Origin: Firmicutes bacterium HGW-Firmicutes-21 | GTDB taxonomy: Bacteria > Bacillota > Clostridia > Oscillospirales > CAG-382 | Assembly (NCBI GenBank): GCA_002841455.1 | Contig: PGZT01000016.1 | Span: 1-34,051 of the forward strand | Length of the DNA stretch: 34,051 nucleotides | Direction of reading: 5' to 3' | Part shown: in pieces, positions 15,434-23,113 of the stretch | How the letters are laid out: every line of letters begins with the position of its first letter | Position numbering within the stretch: the first letter of the stretch is position 1 | Made by a program: the position numbers and the translations under genes | Notes under the pieces: model-generated | Databases searched by the model: none | Seen by the model: the letters and a program-made list of their open reading frames with translations, nothing else | What the model was told of the DNA's origin: nothing

Positions 15434-16376
15434 TACTGTTTATATTATAATAATAAGCATACTGTTTGTCGTCCTATCCTTTATACTCACAATTGCGGTA
15501 TCACAGAGTATGCTAAAGGATAAAATGACCGTACAAAAACGACTGACAAGCTTTTTTACTAAGGAAGCCCAAAAAATATCCGTAAACCCAAAAGGTAAAA
15601 AAAACAGGAGAGGGCAAAAAGAAAAGCTTAAGCTGAGTCAGGCGGTTTTAACCGAGCTTCAGACAGCGGGTATTTTAATCAGGGTAGAGGAGTTCGCTAC
15701 CATTTGGCTTATTATAAGCTTTGTGCCCTCGGGAATCGTAGCGTTAATAACAGGTAATGCGATAGTTTCTATAATTCTTGCCATTGTCGGAATAATGATA
15801 CCGCCAATGTACATAAAAAAACAGAAGAAGAAGCGGATAGCTGCTTTTGAGAATCAGCTCGGGGATGCTCTTGTTATCATGTGCAACTGCCTGCGCTCCG
15901 GGCTTACCCTCGGACAAGCGATTGAAAACATCAGCAGCGAGATGAGTGAGCCTATTTCAAAGGAATTTACACGGGTTTGTACCGAAATTAAATACGGAAC
16001 CTCACTTGAGAAAGCATTGAATTCGATGTCGGACAGAATCGGGAGCTATGACCTTATGATGGCTGTATCGGCAATAAACATTCAACGGCAGGTGGGTGGA
16101 AACCTATCGGAGATACTTTCAAATATATCCGAAACAATAAAATCAAGAATAAAGCTTAAGGGTGAGATAAAGGTGCTTACCGCCACCGGCAGAGCTTCCG
16201 GCATTGTAATCGGGCTTTTGCCCATCGGACTCGGCTTGATAATATTTTTACTCAACCCCGATTATATGATAGCGTTTTTTGAAAACAGCATCGGACGAAT
16301 TCTCCTTATGGTAGGTGCTGTAATGGAGACCATAGGATTTTTAATGGTAAAAAAGATAATAACCATTAAATATTGA
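15417..16376 (+). CDS. tadB: TadB-like inner membrane platform protein
   Basis: 319 residues of the type II secretion F (GspF) superfamily. Membrane helices are seen near 8-28, 105-130, 260-285 and 292-315. The T2SF core runs about 150-275 with CNCLRSGLTLGQAIENIS and the mirrored ALNSMSDRIGS region. TadB and TadC form the membrane platform that docks with the TadA ATPase. It overlaps the end of tadA, and its stop overlaps the ribosome binding site of tadC. Confidence 0.92.
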   Translation: MNGFVSTVYIIIISILFVVLSFILTIAVSQSMLKDKMTVQKRLTSFFTKEAQKISVNPKGKKNRRGQKEKLKLSQAVLTELQTAGILIRVEEFATIWLIISFVPSGIVALITGNAIVSIILAIVGIMIPPMYIKKQKKKRIAAFENQLGDALVIMCNCLRSGLTLGQAIENISSEMSEPISKEFTRVCTEIKYGTSLEKALNSMSDRIGSYDLMMAVSAINIQRQVGGNLSEILSNISETIKSRIKLKGEIKVLTATGRASGIVIGLLPIGLGLIIFLLNPDYMIAFFENSIGRILLMVGAVMETIGFLMVKKIITIKY

Positions 16377-16387
16377 GAGGTGAACTG

Positions 16388-17308
16388 ATGGTTATCTTAG
16401 TATTGTCTGTCTCTACACTTGCTTTTTGCGTTTTTTCTATTATGTTTTCGGCGGTGGGAAGGCGAATTGATATAAAAGCACAACGGTTGAATCTCGTGGT
16501 ACACAAAAAGAAGGAAGTTTTCAGCGAGCTTGATTTGTCCATATATAAAAGGTTTATCGCTCCAAAGATAAATAAAATGACAGACTTTCTTTCAAAAAGG
16601 AAGAAAGTAAATAAAAACAAGAGAGTAAAAAGCACTGTTTTGGAGCGGGATTTACGGTATGCGGGAATAAGAATGACAGCGGATGAATATTCATTTGTAA
16701 AAAATGTTGTGCTTGCTCCTATCCTTTTGGTATCCTTTTTTACCGCACTTGCGTTAAAGACCGATCCGGCAATAAAAATGTTGATTCTTATATGCGGAGT
16801 GGTTGTTTGGGTACTTATTCCCCGTTATTTTCTGGCAGCCAAGGTAAAATCAAGGCAGAACAATATAAAATATCAGCTTCCCGAGGTACTTGACTTGTTA
16901 TGTGTCAGCATTGAGGCAGGGCTGGGCTTTGACTCCGCATTGTTAAAAATCTCCGAGAAGATGGAGGGACCTCTTATTGACGAGATGCTCCTGTTATATA
17001 GGGAGATACAGATGGGTAAAGCAAGAAGGGATGCCTTAAAAGCGTTCGGCGAGTGCAGCATGGTTCCCGAGGTAAGAAATTTCGCTTCAGCCGTTATTCA
17101 AGCAGACAAGCTGGGTATACCGATAAAAAATATGTTGAAAATTCAAGCAGAGCAGTTAAGGACAACAAGAAGACAAGCAGCCCAGGAAAAAGGAATGAAA
17201 TCACCCATTAAAATGATGCTGCCGATGGTTGCGTTTATTTTCCCGGTAATTTTTATAATTTTGATAGGTCCGATAATAATCCAGCTCATTACTCAATTTA
17301 AGAGTTGA
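16388..17308 (+). CDS. tadC: TadC-like inner membrane platform protein
   Basis: About 306 residues from the ATG at 16388, chosen for its GAGAGG site (16375-16380) 7 bases upstream; an in-frame TTG at 16373 is part of the tadB stop region. T2SF superfamily like TadB, with the core YQLPEVLDLLCVSIEAGLGF and FASAVIQADKLGIPIKNML, and helices at the N-terminus, near 105-145, and at the C-terminus (MLPMVAFIFPVIFIILIGPI). It works with TadB. Confidence 0.92.
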   Translation: MVILVLSVSTLAFCVFSIMFSAVGRRIDIKAQRLNLVVHKKKEVFSELDLSIYKRFIAPKINKMTDFLSKRKKVNKNKRVKSTVLERDLRYAGIRMTADEYSFVKNVVLAPILLVSFFTALALKTDPAIKMLILICGVVVWVLIPRYFLAAKVKSRQNNIKYQLPEVLDLLCVSIEAGLGFDSALLKISEKMEGPLIDEMLLLYREIQMGKARRDALKAFGECSMVPEVRNFASAVIQADKLGIPIKNMLKIQAEQLRTTRRQAAQEKGMKSPIKMMLPMVAFIFPVIFIILIGPIIIQLITQFKS

Positions 17309-17325
17309 TTAGAACATATAAATTT

Positions 17326-17343
17326 CGGCGGTAGGAACCGCCG
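17326..17343 (+). other. Perfect hairpin between tadC and the DUF192 gene
   Basis: CGGCGGT (17326-17332) pairs with ACCGCCG (17337-17343) around a 4-base AGGA loop. No T-run follows. It may be a processing or stability element that separates the pilus core genes from the two tail genes. Confidence 0.5.
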
Positions 17344-17362
17344 AGGAAAGAAATGGTTATAT

Positions 17363-17722
17363 ATGAGTAAAACAGTTTCGGTTTATAAAGGAAATCAGTT
17401 AATTGTAGAAGAAGCTGTACTTGCCGATACATTCTTCAATAGACTGTTCGGTTTGCTTCCGACAAAAGCGTTGGACGAAAATAACGGAATTATTCTTGTA
17501 CCCTGCCGACAAATCCACACCTTTCATATGAAATATTCAATAGATGCAGTTTTTTTGGCAGAAAACAATACAATTATTCACATTGAACATAACCTTGTTC
17601 CAAACAGGACTACAAAGTATCTAAAAAAAGCCAGGAGTGTCCTCGAAATTAAAGGAGGAACAGCGGAAAAATACGCTCTTACGGTCGGTGATGCTTTAGA
17701 GATTGGTATGTTTGTAAAGTGA
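17363..17722 (+). CDS. DUF192 (COG1430) family protein
   Basis: 119 residues with the DUF192 pattern: an early FFNRLFGLL, a central IILVPCRQIHTFHMKYSIDAVFL (visible as CRQIHTFHMKYSIDAVFL) and a C-terminal RSVLEIKGGTAEKYALTVGD. The family forms a compact beta barrel of unknown function. It has no obvious signal peptide here. Small DUF192 proteins are known near Tad and type IV pilus genes, and its place 54 bases after tadC suggests an accessory pilus role. Confidence 0.85.
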   Translation: MSKTVSVYKGNQLIVEEAVLADTFFNRLFGLLPTKALDENNGIILVPCRQIHTFHMKYSIDAVFLAENNTIIHIEHNLVPNRTTKYLKKARSVLEIKGGTAEKYALTVGDALEIGMFVK

Positions 17723-17780
17723 TACCTTTATTGTCGGTATAGTAATTAAAATCCCGCTAAATGCGCGAAAGGAACTTAAA

Positions 17781-18386
17781 ATGGAACAGATAAGAGGTTT
17801 GATAAATGAATCCGAGGAAAAAAAGTTCAAGAAGAGCATTTTCGGCTTTGATAAAAAGGAAATATTTGAACATATAGATGCTCTGGAGAATAATTTTAGA
17901 AATTCAATCTATAACTACGAGAAGAAATTATCCGAGCAGGCAAACGCTCTTACCATGGCTCTCAGAGAAAAAGAAACACTTGCGGAAAAAGCCGCAGAGC
18001 TTGATAAGCAGGTGAAAATACTCAGTGTTGATGTTGATCAGCATAAAAGCCTGCTTGTTGCGGAAAATAATGCTTTAAAGGAGCGGATTCAAGCTCTCGA
18101 GGAATACGAGAGTAAAAACGAACTGCTGCTTAACGAGATGATTGGATTAAAGACAAGGTGCGAATATGCGGAAGCCGAGCGGCAGAGCCTTTTGGAAACA
18201 ATAAAAGAAAAGGACGAGGTTATCTCCGAGCAATGCAAGCAAAATGCACAAGCGGAAAGGGTATTAAAAATAGAGACGGAAAAAATAAAGGCGCAATACG
18301 AGAGTGTTCGTAAAATTCAACTGTTAAATATACAATCATTAAAGGAAAACCTTTCTAAAATTACATACACCGTCGAGCAATTGTGA
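17781..18386 (+). CDS. DivIVA-like coiled-coil protein
   Basis: 201 residues, almost wholly coiled coil from about 35 to 195, rich in Glu, Lys and Gln. The N-terminal segment FGFDKKEIFEHIDALENNFR matches the lipid- and curvature-sensing start of DivIVA/GpsB-type proteins. It has no membrane helix. It is the last gene before the operon terminator, so it is very likely expressed with the Tad machine. A polar or septal scaffold that places the pilus apparatus is a reasonable but untested idea. Confidence 0.7.
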   Translation: MEQIRGLINESEEKKFKKSIFGFDKKEIFEHIDALENNFRNSIYNYEKKLSEQANALTMALREKETLAEKAAELDKQVKILSVDVDQHKSLLVAENNALKERIQALEEYESKNELLLNEMIGLKTRCEYAEAERQSLLETIKEKDEVISEQCKQNAQAERVLKIETEKIKAQYESVRKIQLLNIQSLKENLSKITYTVEQL

Positions 18387-18425
18387 TATCTCCCTTCGCA
18401 TTATGTTGCCTGACGCATCATATTA

Positions 18426-18467
18426 AGAAAAAAGTCGATCTGCCGGGCGACTTTTTTCTTTTTTTAT
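18426..18467 (+). terminator. Terminator of the Tad operon
   Basis: An AGTCG/CGACT core (18433-18437 with 18448-18452), extended by flanking A and T runs, with a long T-rich tail. It closes the operon after the coiled-coil gene. Confidence 0.88.
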
Positions 18468-18475
18468 GGTATAAT
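18447..18475 (+). promoter_or_regulatory. Possible promoter of the TPR-like membrane protein gene
   Basis: A perfect TATAAT at 18470-18475 follows the terminator by a few bases. The -35 box is weak (GCGACT at 18447-18452, 17-base spacing) and overlaps the terminator stem. Confidence 0.45.
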
Positions 18476-18498
18476 CCGTATATCTGGAGGTTTATTAT

Positions 18499-19266
18499 AT
18501 GAATGCTGAACAAATAGCCGCAAGAATTAAAAGTAGAGAAAAACTGGATATTGTTTGGTTTGCTTTAATATGTATCGCCGATCTTGTACTGCATATGGTA
18601 TTTGATATACATATATTAATAATATTATTAAGCAATATACCGCCGATAATTATATTTGGCATTTTCGATTTAAATACCGTTTTAATCAAGCAGGATATCA
18701 TATATAAGTATGGTGACCCCGTGTTATATAAAAGGGTACATGATTTAACTAAAAAGACCGAACCTTTTAATGATGAAGCAAATACAATTGCAGAGATAAC
18801 AGCGTACTATTATTTGGGTGATTATGAAAGAGTTATATATATAATGGAAAACGATAGTAAGCTGTTAAGACCCCAACAACATTTATTAATGTCCTATTAT
18901 ATACAGTCGCAATTTTTTAAGGGTGATTTAAACGGTATAATAAAAGGCAGAGAAGTATTGGAGAAATATAAGAATAAAAGGTTTACTCAGTCGGCAAAAA
19001 TAATTATGACTCATACATATTTAATATCCGATTTTACTTATTATTACCTTATAAAGGACTTTGAGAACGCTTACAAAGCTTGCAAGAAATTTACAAATCC
19101 TCCGAAGAATATGCCTGTATATAAGATTTACACTGATTTTTATACCGCTCTTTGTGAAAAAGCAATTGGAAATCTACATTTAGCACAGGAGCTCTTCATA
19201 CAAGTCGCAAATCAAAATAATTCCCTGGCGATAGTTGAAGAAGCAAAAAAGAATTTAATGAATTAA
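18499..19266 (+). CDS. Membrane protein with TPR-like cytoplasmic region
   Basis: 255 residues, no named family recognised. Two membrane helices at about 18-36 and 39-55 form an N-terminal hairpin. The rest is helical with TPR-like pairs: EAN/ITAYYYLGDYERVIYIMEND, SYYIQSQFFKGDLNGIIKG, TYYYLIKDFENAYKACKKF and LCEKAIGNLHLAQELFIQVA. A CTGGAGG site supports the start. It is 12 bases upstream of the thiamine pyrophosphokinase start, so they may be co-transcribed, though no functional link is obvious. Confidence 0.7.
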   Translation: MNAEQIAARIKSREKLDIVWFALICIADLVLHMVFDIHILIILLSNIPPIIIFGIFDLNTVLIKQDIIYKYGDPVLYKRVHDLTKKTEPFNDEANTIAEITAYYYLGDYERVIYIMENDSKLLRPQQHLLMSYYIQSQFFKGDLNGIIKGREVLEKYKNKRFTQSAKIIMTHTYLISDFTYYYLIKDFENAYKACKKFTNPPKNMPVYKIYTDFYTALCEKAIGNLHLAQELFIQVANQNNSLAIVEEAKKNLMN

Positions 19267-19278
19267 TTGAGGCTGTAT

Positions 19279-19935
19279 ATGAGAATAAATAATATTACAG
19301 AAAAATCGGTTTGCTATATAATCGGCGCTATGAGCGTTGACGAAAAGGGGTTTTCTCCAAAGGTCGGAGATTTTGTCATTGCGGCGGACGGCGGTTATAT
19401 GCACCTGCATAAAATGGGATACAAGCCCGACCTTTTGGTGGGTGATTTTGATTCGCTCGGCGTTATTCCCGAGGGAGAAAATATAATCCGCCTGCCAAAG
19501 GAAAAAAACGATACCGATACGCTTTATGCGGTCAAGCTCGGTATGGAGAAGGGTTACAGGAATTTTATTATCTACGGCGGCATCGGCGGAAGGCTGGATC
19601 ATACTATTGCAAATATACAGACGCTTGCATTTTTAACGGAACGAAAATGCAAGGGATTTTTGGTAGGAGAAGGATTGGTAATTACTGCCGTAAAGGATAG
19701 CGGAATAAATTTTACCGCAGATAAAAAAGGAGTTATATCGGTTTTTTGCAACGGAGGAACAGCCTCCGGTGTGTATCTGACCGGTCTGAAGTATCCGTTA
19801 ACAGACGCTTGTCTGACAAGCGATATGCCGCTCGGTGTCAGCAACGAATTCATCGGTGTCGAGAGCAGGGTTGCGGTGGAGCAGGGTACACTTATAATTA
19901 TATGGAACGAAAAAAATCCTGATATATTTGGATAA
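19279..19935 (+). CDS. thiN: Thiamine pyrophosphokinase
   Basis: 218 residues from the ATG at 19279, supported by TGAGG 6 bases upstream; a TTG at 19267 lies within that site. The enzyme transfers pyrophosphate from ATP to thiamine to make the cofactor TPP. Signatures are visible: IAADGGYMHLH, PDLLVGDFDS, the acidic KNDTDTLYAV and GGIGGRLDHTIANI. The C-terminal beta domain (ISVFCNGGTASGVYLTGLKYP) binds thiamine. No other thiamine gene and no TPP riboswitch is nearby. Confidence 0.93.
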   Translation: MRINNITEKSVCYIIGAMSVDEKGFSPKVGDFVIAADGGYMHLHKMGYKPDLLVGDFDSLGVIPEGENIIRLPKEKNDTDTLYAVKLGMEKGYRNFIIYGGIGGRLDHTIANIQTLAFLTERKCKGFLVGEGLVITAVKDSGINFTADKKGVISVFCNGGTASGVYLTGLKYPLTDACLTSDMPLGVSNEFIGVESRVAVEQGTLIIIWNEKNPDIFG

Positions 19936-19950
19936 GATTATATGTTATCG

Positions 19951-19979
19951 TGATTTTTTTAACCCTCTTGGCATAAAAT
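19951..19979 (+). promoter_or_regulatory. Possible SigE-type promoter of sigK
   Basis: TGATTTT (19951-19957) and CATAAAAT (19972-19979), 14 bases apart, resemble the Bacillus SigE consensus boxes. In Bacillus, sigK is read by SigE. The -35 match is loose. Confidence 0.3.
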
Positions 19980-19998
19980 AGCATTGAGGTGCTTTTTT

Positions 19999-20694
19999 AT
20001 GCTATCATTTATTGTATCTTTTTTATCCCGCTTCATATACATGTTCCTAAAAACTTCAAACACCTACGCATTCCCGCCGCCGTTACCCAAAGATGAGGAG
20101 CAGCGGCTTTTTCGTCTGTGTAACCAGGGTGATATGGACGCACGCAACAAGCTTATAGAGCATAATCTGCGGCTTGTAGCTCATATCGTAAAAAAATACT
20201 ATACCACACACAAGGAGCAGGAGGATTTAATTTCAATAGGCACGATAGGTTTGATTAAAGCAATCGATTCCTTCGATGTCTTGAACGGAGCAAGGTTTGC
20301 TACATATGCCGGTAAATGCTTGCAAAACGAAATACTAATGTACTTCCGTTCTCAAAAGAAGCACTCTAACGAAACCTCTATAAACGATGCGGTGGACATT
20401 GACAAGGACGGCAATCCGCTTACATATATGGATATTATCGCCAGCGACGACGATATTGTGGAAATTCTGGATGTTAAAATAAAAAGCACCCTTATTTACA
20501 AAGCAATACAGAATTCTTTATCGGAAAGAGAGCGTTCCATTATATTACTGCGTTACGGATTGTGCGGAAGCGGCAGAACCTTTGCACAGCGTGAAGTTGC
20601 CGTACTTCTGGGCATTTCCCGCTCATATGTGTCAAGATTGGAGAAGGGTGCGCTTGAAAAAATAAAAAAATATATGAAAGAGAACGGCATTTAG
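19999..20694 (+). CDS. sigK: Sporulation sigma factor SigK (pro-form)
   Basis: 231 residues from the ATG at 19999, with GAGGTG 8 bases upstream; a TTG at 19984 is in that site. The first about 20 residues are hydrophobic (MLSFIVSFLSRFIYMFL), matching the inhibitory pro-sequence of pro-SigK that anchors it to membrane until cleaved. Region 2 (IEHNLRLVAHIVKKYY, QEDLISIGTIGLIKAIDSFD) and region 4 (LSERERSIILLRYGL, QREVAVLLGISRSYVSRLE) are complete. SigK drives late mother-cell genes in endospore formation. The gene is contiguous, with no skin-type element. Confidence 0.88.
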   Translation: MLSFIVSFLSRFIYMFLKTSNTYAFPPPLPKDEEQRLFRLCNQGDMDARNKLIEHNLRLVAHIVKKYYTTHKEQEDLISIGTIGLIKAIDSFDVLNGARFATYAGKCLQNEILMYFRSQKKHSNETSINDAVDIDKDGNPLTYMDIIASDDDIVEILDVKIKSTLIYKAIQNSLSERERSIILLRYGLCGSGRTFAQREVAVLLGISRSYVSRLEKGALEKIKKYMKENGI

Positions 20695-20706
20695 ACAAAA
20701 AAACTA

Positions 20707-20735
20707 TTGATTATTACAAAAGAATGTATTATAAT
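20707..20735 (+). promoter_or_regulatory. Promoter of the COG2426 transporter gene
   Basis: TTGATT (20707-20712), 17-base spacer, perfect TATAAT (20730-20735). It would give a leader of about 115 bases ahead of the start at 20858. Confidence 0.8.
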
Positions 20736-20766
20736 GCTCATATAGGACAGTTTTGTAAAGGATAAA

Positions 20767-20853
20767 GCGTGAGATATATAATAAAACGGATGTATATAGA
20801 TACGCACCTCCACGAATATTTCATTACTGTTTGTACCCGCAGAGCGTGGAGGT
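20767..20853 (+). promoter_or_regulatory. Structured leader that hides the ribosome binding site
   Basis: ACCTCCACG (20806-20814) is a perfect 9-bp complement of CGTGGAGGT (20845-20853), which contains the GGAGG ribosome binding site of the next gene. Directly before it, GCGT (20767-20770) pairs with ACGC (20802-20805), closing an inner stem ATATATA/TGTATAT (20774-20780 with 20791-20797). The two hairpins abut with no gap. I cannot match it to a known riboswitch class. Confidence 0.6.
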
Positions 20854-20857
20854 TATA

Positions 20858-21307
20858 ATGTTAAATATACTATATGTAGTTTTAATCAGTATGCTTCCGG
20901 TTATAGAGCTTAGAGGCGCAATACCGATTGGTTTGGGTATAGGGGTGGATACATGGGTCTGCGTAGCCGCCGCTATTATTGGGAATCTTATACCTATTCC
21001 TTTTTTAATCATATTCGGAGGCAGGATTCTAAGATACCTTGCCGGCTTCGAGAAGATAGGTAAGCCGTTTAAATGGATACTTTCTCTCGGCGAACGGAAG
21101 GTCGCTAAAATGCACAAGGTTCTGTTCTGGGGGCTTCTTGCCTTTGTGGCAATACCGTTGCCGGGAACAGGTGCATGGACGGGCGCTTTAGCGGCGATAA
21201 CACTCAACCTACCCTTAAAAAAGGCAATACTTCCGATTGTAATCGGTGTTCTTATAGCCGCGGGAGCGGTAACCTTGATTTCTTTGGGAGTGCTTAGATT
21301 CACATAA
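20858..21307 (+). CDS. Small multi-drug export family protein (COG2426)
   Basis: 149 residues from the ATG at 20858, with GGAGG 5 bases upstream. Four or five membrane helices. Family hallmarks are the N-terminal LPVIELRGAIPIGLG and the central AIPLPGTGAWTGALAA. The family is annotated as small multi-drug export by distant inference; real substrates are not well known, and the paired charged and glycine motifs suggest an ion- or osmolyte-type transporter. Its translation is probably limited by the leader hairpin described at 20767-20853. Confidence 0.85.
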   Translation: MLNILYVVLISMLPVIELRGAIPIGLGIGVDTWVCVAAAIIGNLIPIPFLIIFGGRILRYLAGFEKIGKPFKWILSLGERKVAKMHKVLFWGLLAFVAIPLPGTGAWTGALAAITLNLPLKKAILPIVIGVLIAAGAVTLISLGVLRFT

Positions 21308-21353
21308 CAGATTTATTATTTAACAGTTAAAGCAAATTTTGAGAGGATTTTCT

Positions 21354-22211
21354 ATGAGCGAGAGGTTTAAAATAGGAGTAATTACCGACTCCTTCAAGCT
21401 GCCGTTTGAGCAGGCATTAGACAAAGCAGTTGAGGTCGGAGCGCAGGGCATACAGCTCTATGTCGTAAACGGCGAGATGATATATTCGTCTTTTGATGAG
21501 GAAAAGGTAGCACGGGTAAACGCCTTACTTAAAGATAGAGGGCTTGTTGTTTCGGCTGTCTGCGGAGATTTCGGCGGACACGGCTTTGAGACAATCGAGG
21601 AGAACGAATGGAAGGTCCCAGCCAGCAAGGCTGTTGCGGATTTGGCGGTTAAGCTCGGTTCGGCGGTTGTTACAACACATATCGGCGTTGTTCCCGAGGA
21701 CAAGAGCTGCGATACATATAAAATAATGTTATCGGCGTGTAAAGAGATGGGCGATTATGCCGCATCCGTCGGAGTTACCTTTGCAATTGAGACAGGACCG
21801 GAAAAAGCGGTTACGCTTCGCAGCTTTATAGAGGATGTCGGCAGTAAGGGGATAGGTGTAAACCTCGACCCGGCGAACCTGATTATGGTTACCGACGACG
21901 ACCCTGTTCAAGCGGTTTATACATTGAAGGATTTCATAGTTCATACTCATGCCAAGGACGGTATATTGATAAAAAAGACCGAGCCTAAGAGGATTTATAA
22001 CTTTTTCGCAGAGGGCGGAATTGAGGATCTCAGGATGTCCGATTATTTTCTTGAGCTTCCGCTCGGAGAGGGCAAGGTTGCGTTTGACGAGTACCTGAAC
22101 GCACTTACGGAAATTGGTTTTAACGGTTTTTTGACAATCGAGAGAGAATGCGGAGATAATCCGTATGCGGATATCAAAAAAGCGGTCGATTTTCTTAAAT
22201 CAAAAATATAG
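21354..22211 (+). CDS. Sugar phosphate isomerase/epimerase (TIM barrel)
   Basis: 285 residues from the ATG at 21354, supported by GAGAGGA. It belongs to the AP-endonuclease-2-like xylose isomerase fold: FKIGVITDSF at the first strand, TTHIGVVPEDK, FAIETGPE, GVNLDPANLIM, VHTHAKDG and GFLTIERECG carry the metal-binding acids and histidines seen in IolE/IolI-type enzymes. It is 14 bases upstream of an oxidoreductase gene, a frequent pairing in inositol or oxidised-sugar catabolism. Exact substrate unknown. Confidence 0.85.
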   Translation: MSERFKIGVITDSFKLPFEQALDKAVEVGAQGIQLYVVNGEMIYSSFDEEKVARVNALLKDRGLVVSAVCGDFGGHGFETIEENEWKVPASKAVADLAVKLGSAVVTTHIGVVPEDKSCDTYKIMLSACKEMGDYAASVGVTFAIETGPEKAVTLRSFIEDVGSKGIGVNLDPANLIMVTDDDPVQAVYTLKDFIVHTHAKDGILIKKTEPKRIYNFFAEGGIEDLRMSDYFLELPLGEGKVAFDEYLNALTEIGFNGFLTIERECGDNPYADIKKAVDFLKSKI

Positions 22212-22224
22212 TTTGGGGCGGATT

Positions 22225-23061
22225 ATGAAAAAGATTGGTTTTATAGATTATTTTTTGGACGAATGGCACGCTAACAATTATCCGAAATTCATTTCCGAAA
22301 TAGCGGGCGACGAATTTACTGTTGCATATGCATATGCGGAGATAGATAAACCGGACGGGCTTACCACAGACCAATGGTGCGAGAAGTTCGGTGTTACAAG
22401 GCTTAACACAATTGATGAGGTTATAGAGAAGAGCGACTGTATAATCGTTCTGTCCCCCGATCATCCCGAGAGACATTGGGATTTATGCCAGAAACCGCTT
22501 AGAAGCGGTAAAAGAGTTTATGTAGACAAGACCTTCGCATTACAGAAGGACATTGCCGTCAAGCTGGTCGAAATAGCTGAGGAAAGCGATACTCCTTTCT
22601 TTTCCTCCTCGGCACTTCGCTTTTCGACAGAGTTGGTTGAAGTGGAAAAGGATAATATCGTTTTTGTCAATTCAAGAGGACCGGGCAGCTTCGACACATA
22701 TTCGATACACCAAATCGAGCCGATTGTAATTATGATGGGCAGTGCGGTTAGGAGGATAATGTCGGTCGGCAGCGGAATGTACGAATCTATGGTTATTGAG
22801 TTCGAGGGCGGTCGTCGTGCGATTATGAGCCATTACGGCTGGACAGGTGTAGATTTTAATATGACGGTAAACTACGCCGATGGAAAAACAACACTCCTTC
22901 CGAAAATGAGTGACTATTTCCCGAGCTTTATGCGAGCACTATGTGATTTCTTCAGTACAGGCGATATTAAAGCAAAGCATGACGAGACAGTTGCGATTAT
23001 GGGAATCATAGAAGCGGGAAATAAAGCACTGTTAACCCCCGGTGAATGGGTTGCGGTGTAG
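22225..23061 (+). CDS. Gfo/Idh/MocA-family oxidoreductase
   Basis: 278 residues from the ATG at 22225, which has a GGGGCGGA site; an in-frame upstream start at 22165 would overlap the isomerase gene. The N-terminal Rossmann half carries KIGFIDYFLDEWHANNYP, CIIVLSPDHPERHWDLC and KRVYVDKTFAL, close to the family EKP-type motif but with DKT. The C-terminal half is short (family members are often 330-390 residues), so the substrate domain is reduced. It probably works with the isomerase just upstream on a sugar or inositol derivative using NAD(P). Confidence 0.8.
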   Translation: MKKIGFIDYFLDEWHANNYPKFISEIAGDEFTVAYAYAEIDKPDGLTTDQWCEKFGVTRLNTIDEVIEKSDCIIVLSPDHPERHWDLCQKPLRSGKRVYVDKTFALQKDIAVKLVEIAEESDTPFFSSSALRFSTELVEVEKDNIVFVNSRGPGSFDTYSIHQIEPIVIMMGSAVRRIMSVGSGMYESMVIEFEGGRRAIMSHYGWTGVDFNMTVNYADGKTTLLPKMSDYFPSFMRALCDFFSTGDIKAKHDETVAIMGIIEAGNKALLTPGEWVAV

Positions 23062-23113
23062 GGATTGAGACTTCAATTAATAATAAATAAAAAAATAATA
23101 ACGGAGGTAAAAC

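Noticed and set aside
20767-20853. Guanidine-II (mini-ykkC) riboswitch in the COG2426 leader
   Set aside because: Only one loop contains an ACGG-like run and it is 10 bases long; the two-hairpin ACGR-tetraloop layout is missing.
22165-22224. Oxidoreductase start overlapping the isomerase gene
   Set aside because: No ribosome binding site; the Rossmann strand KKIGFIDYF begins at the ATG at 22225, which has one.
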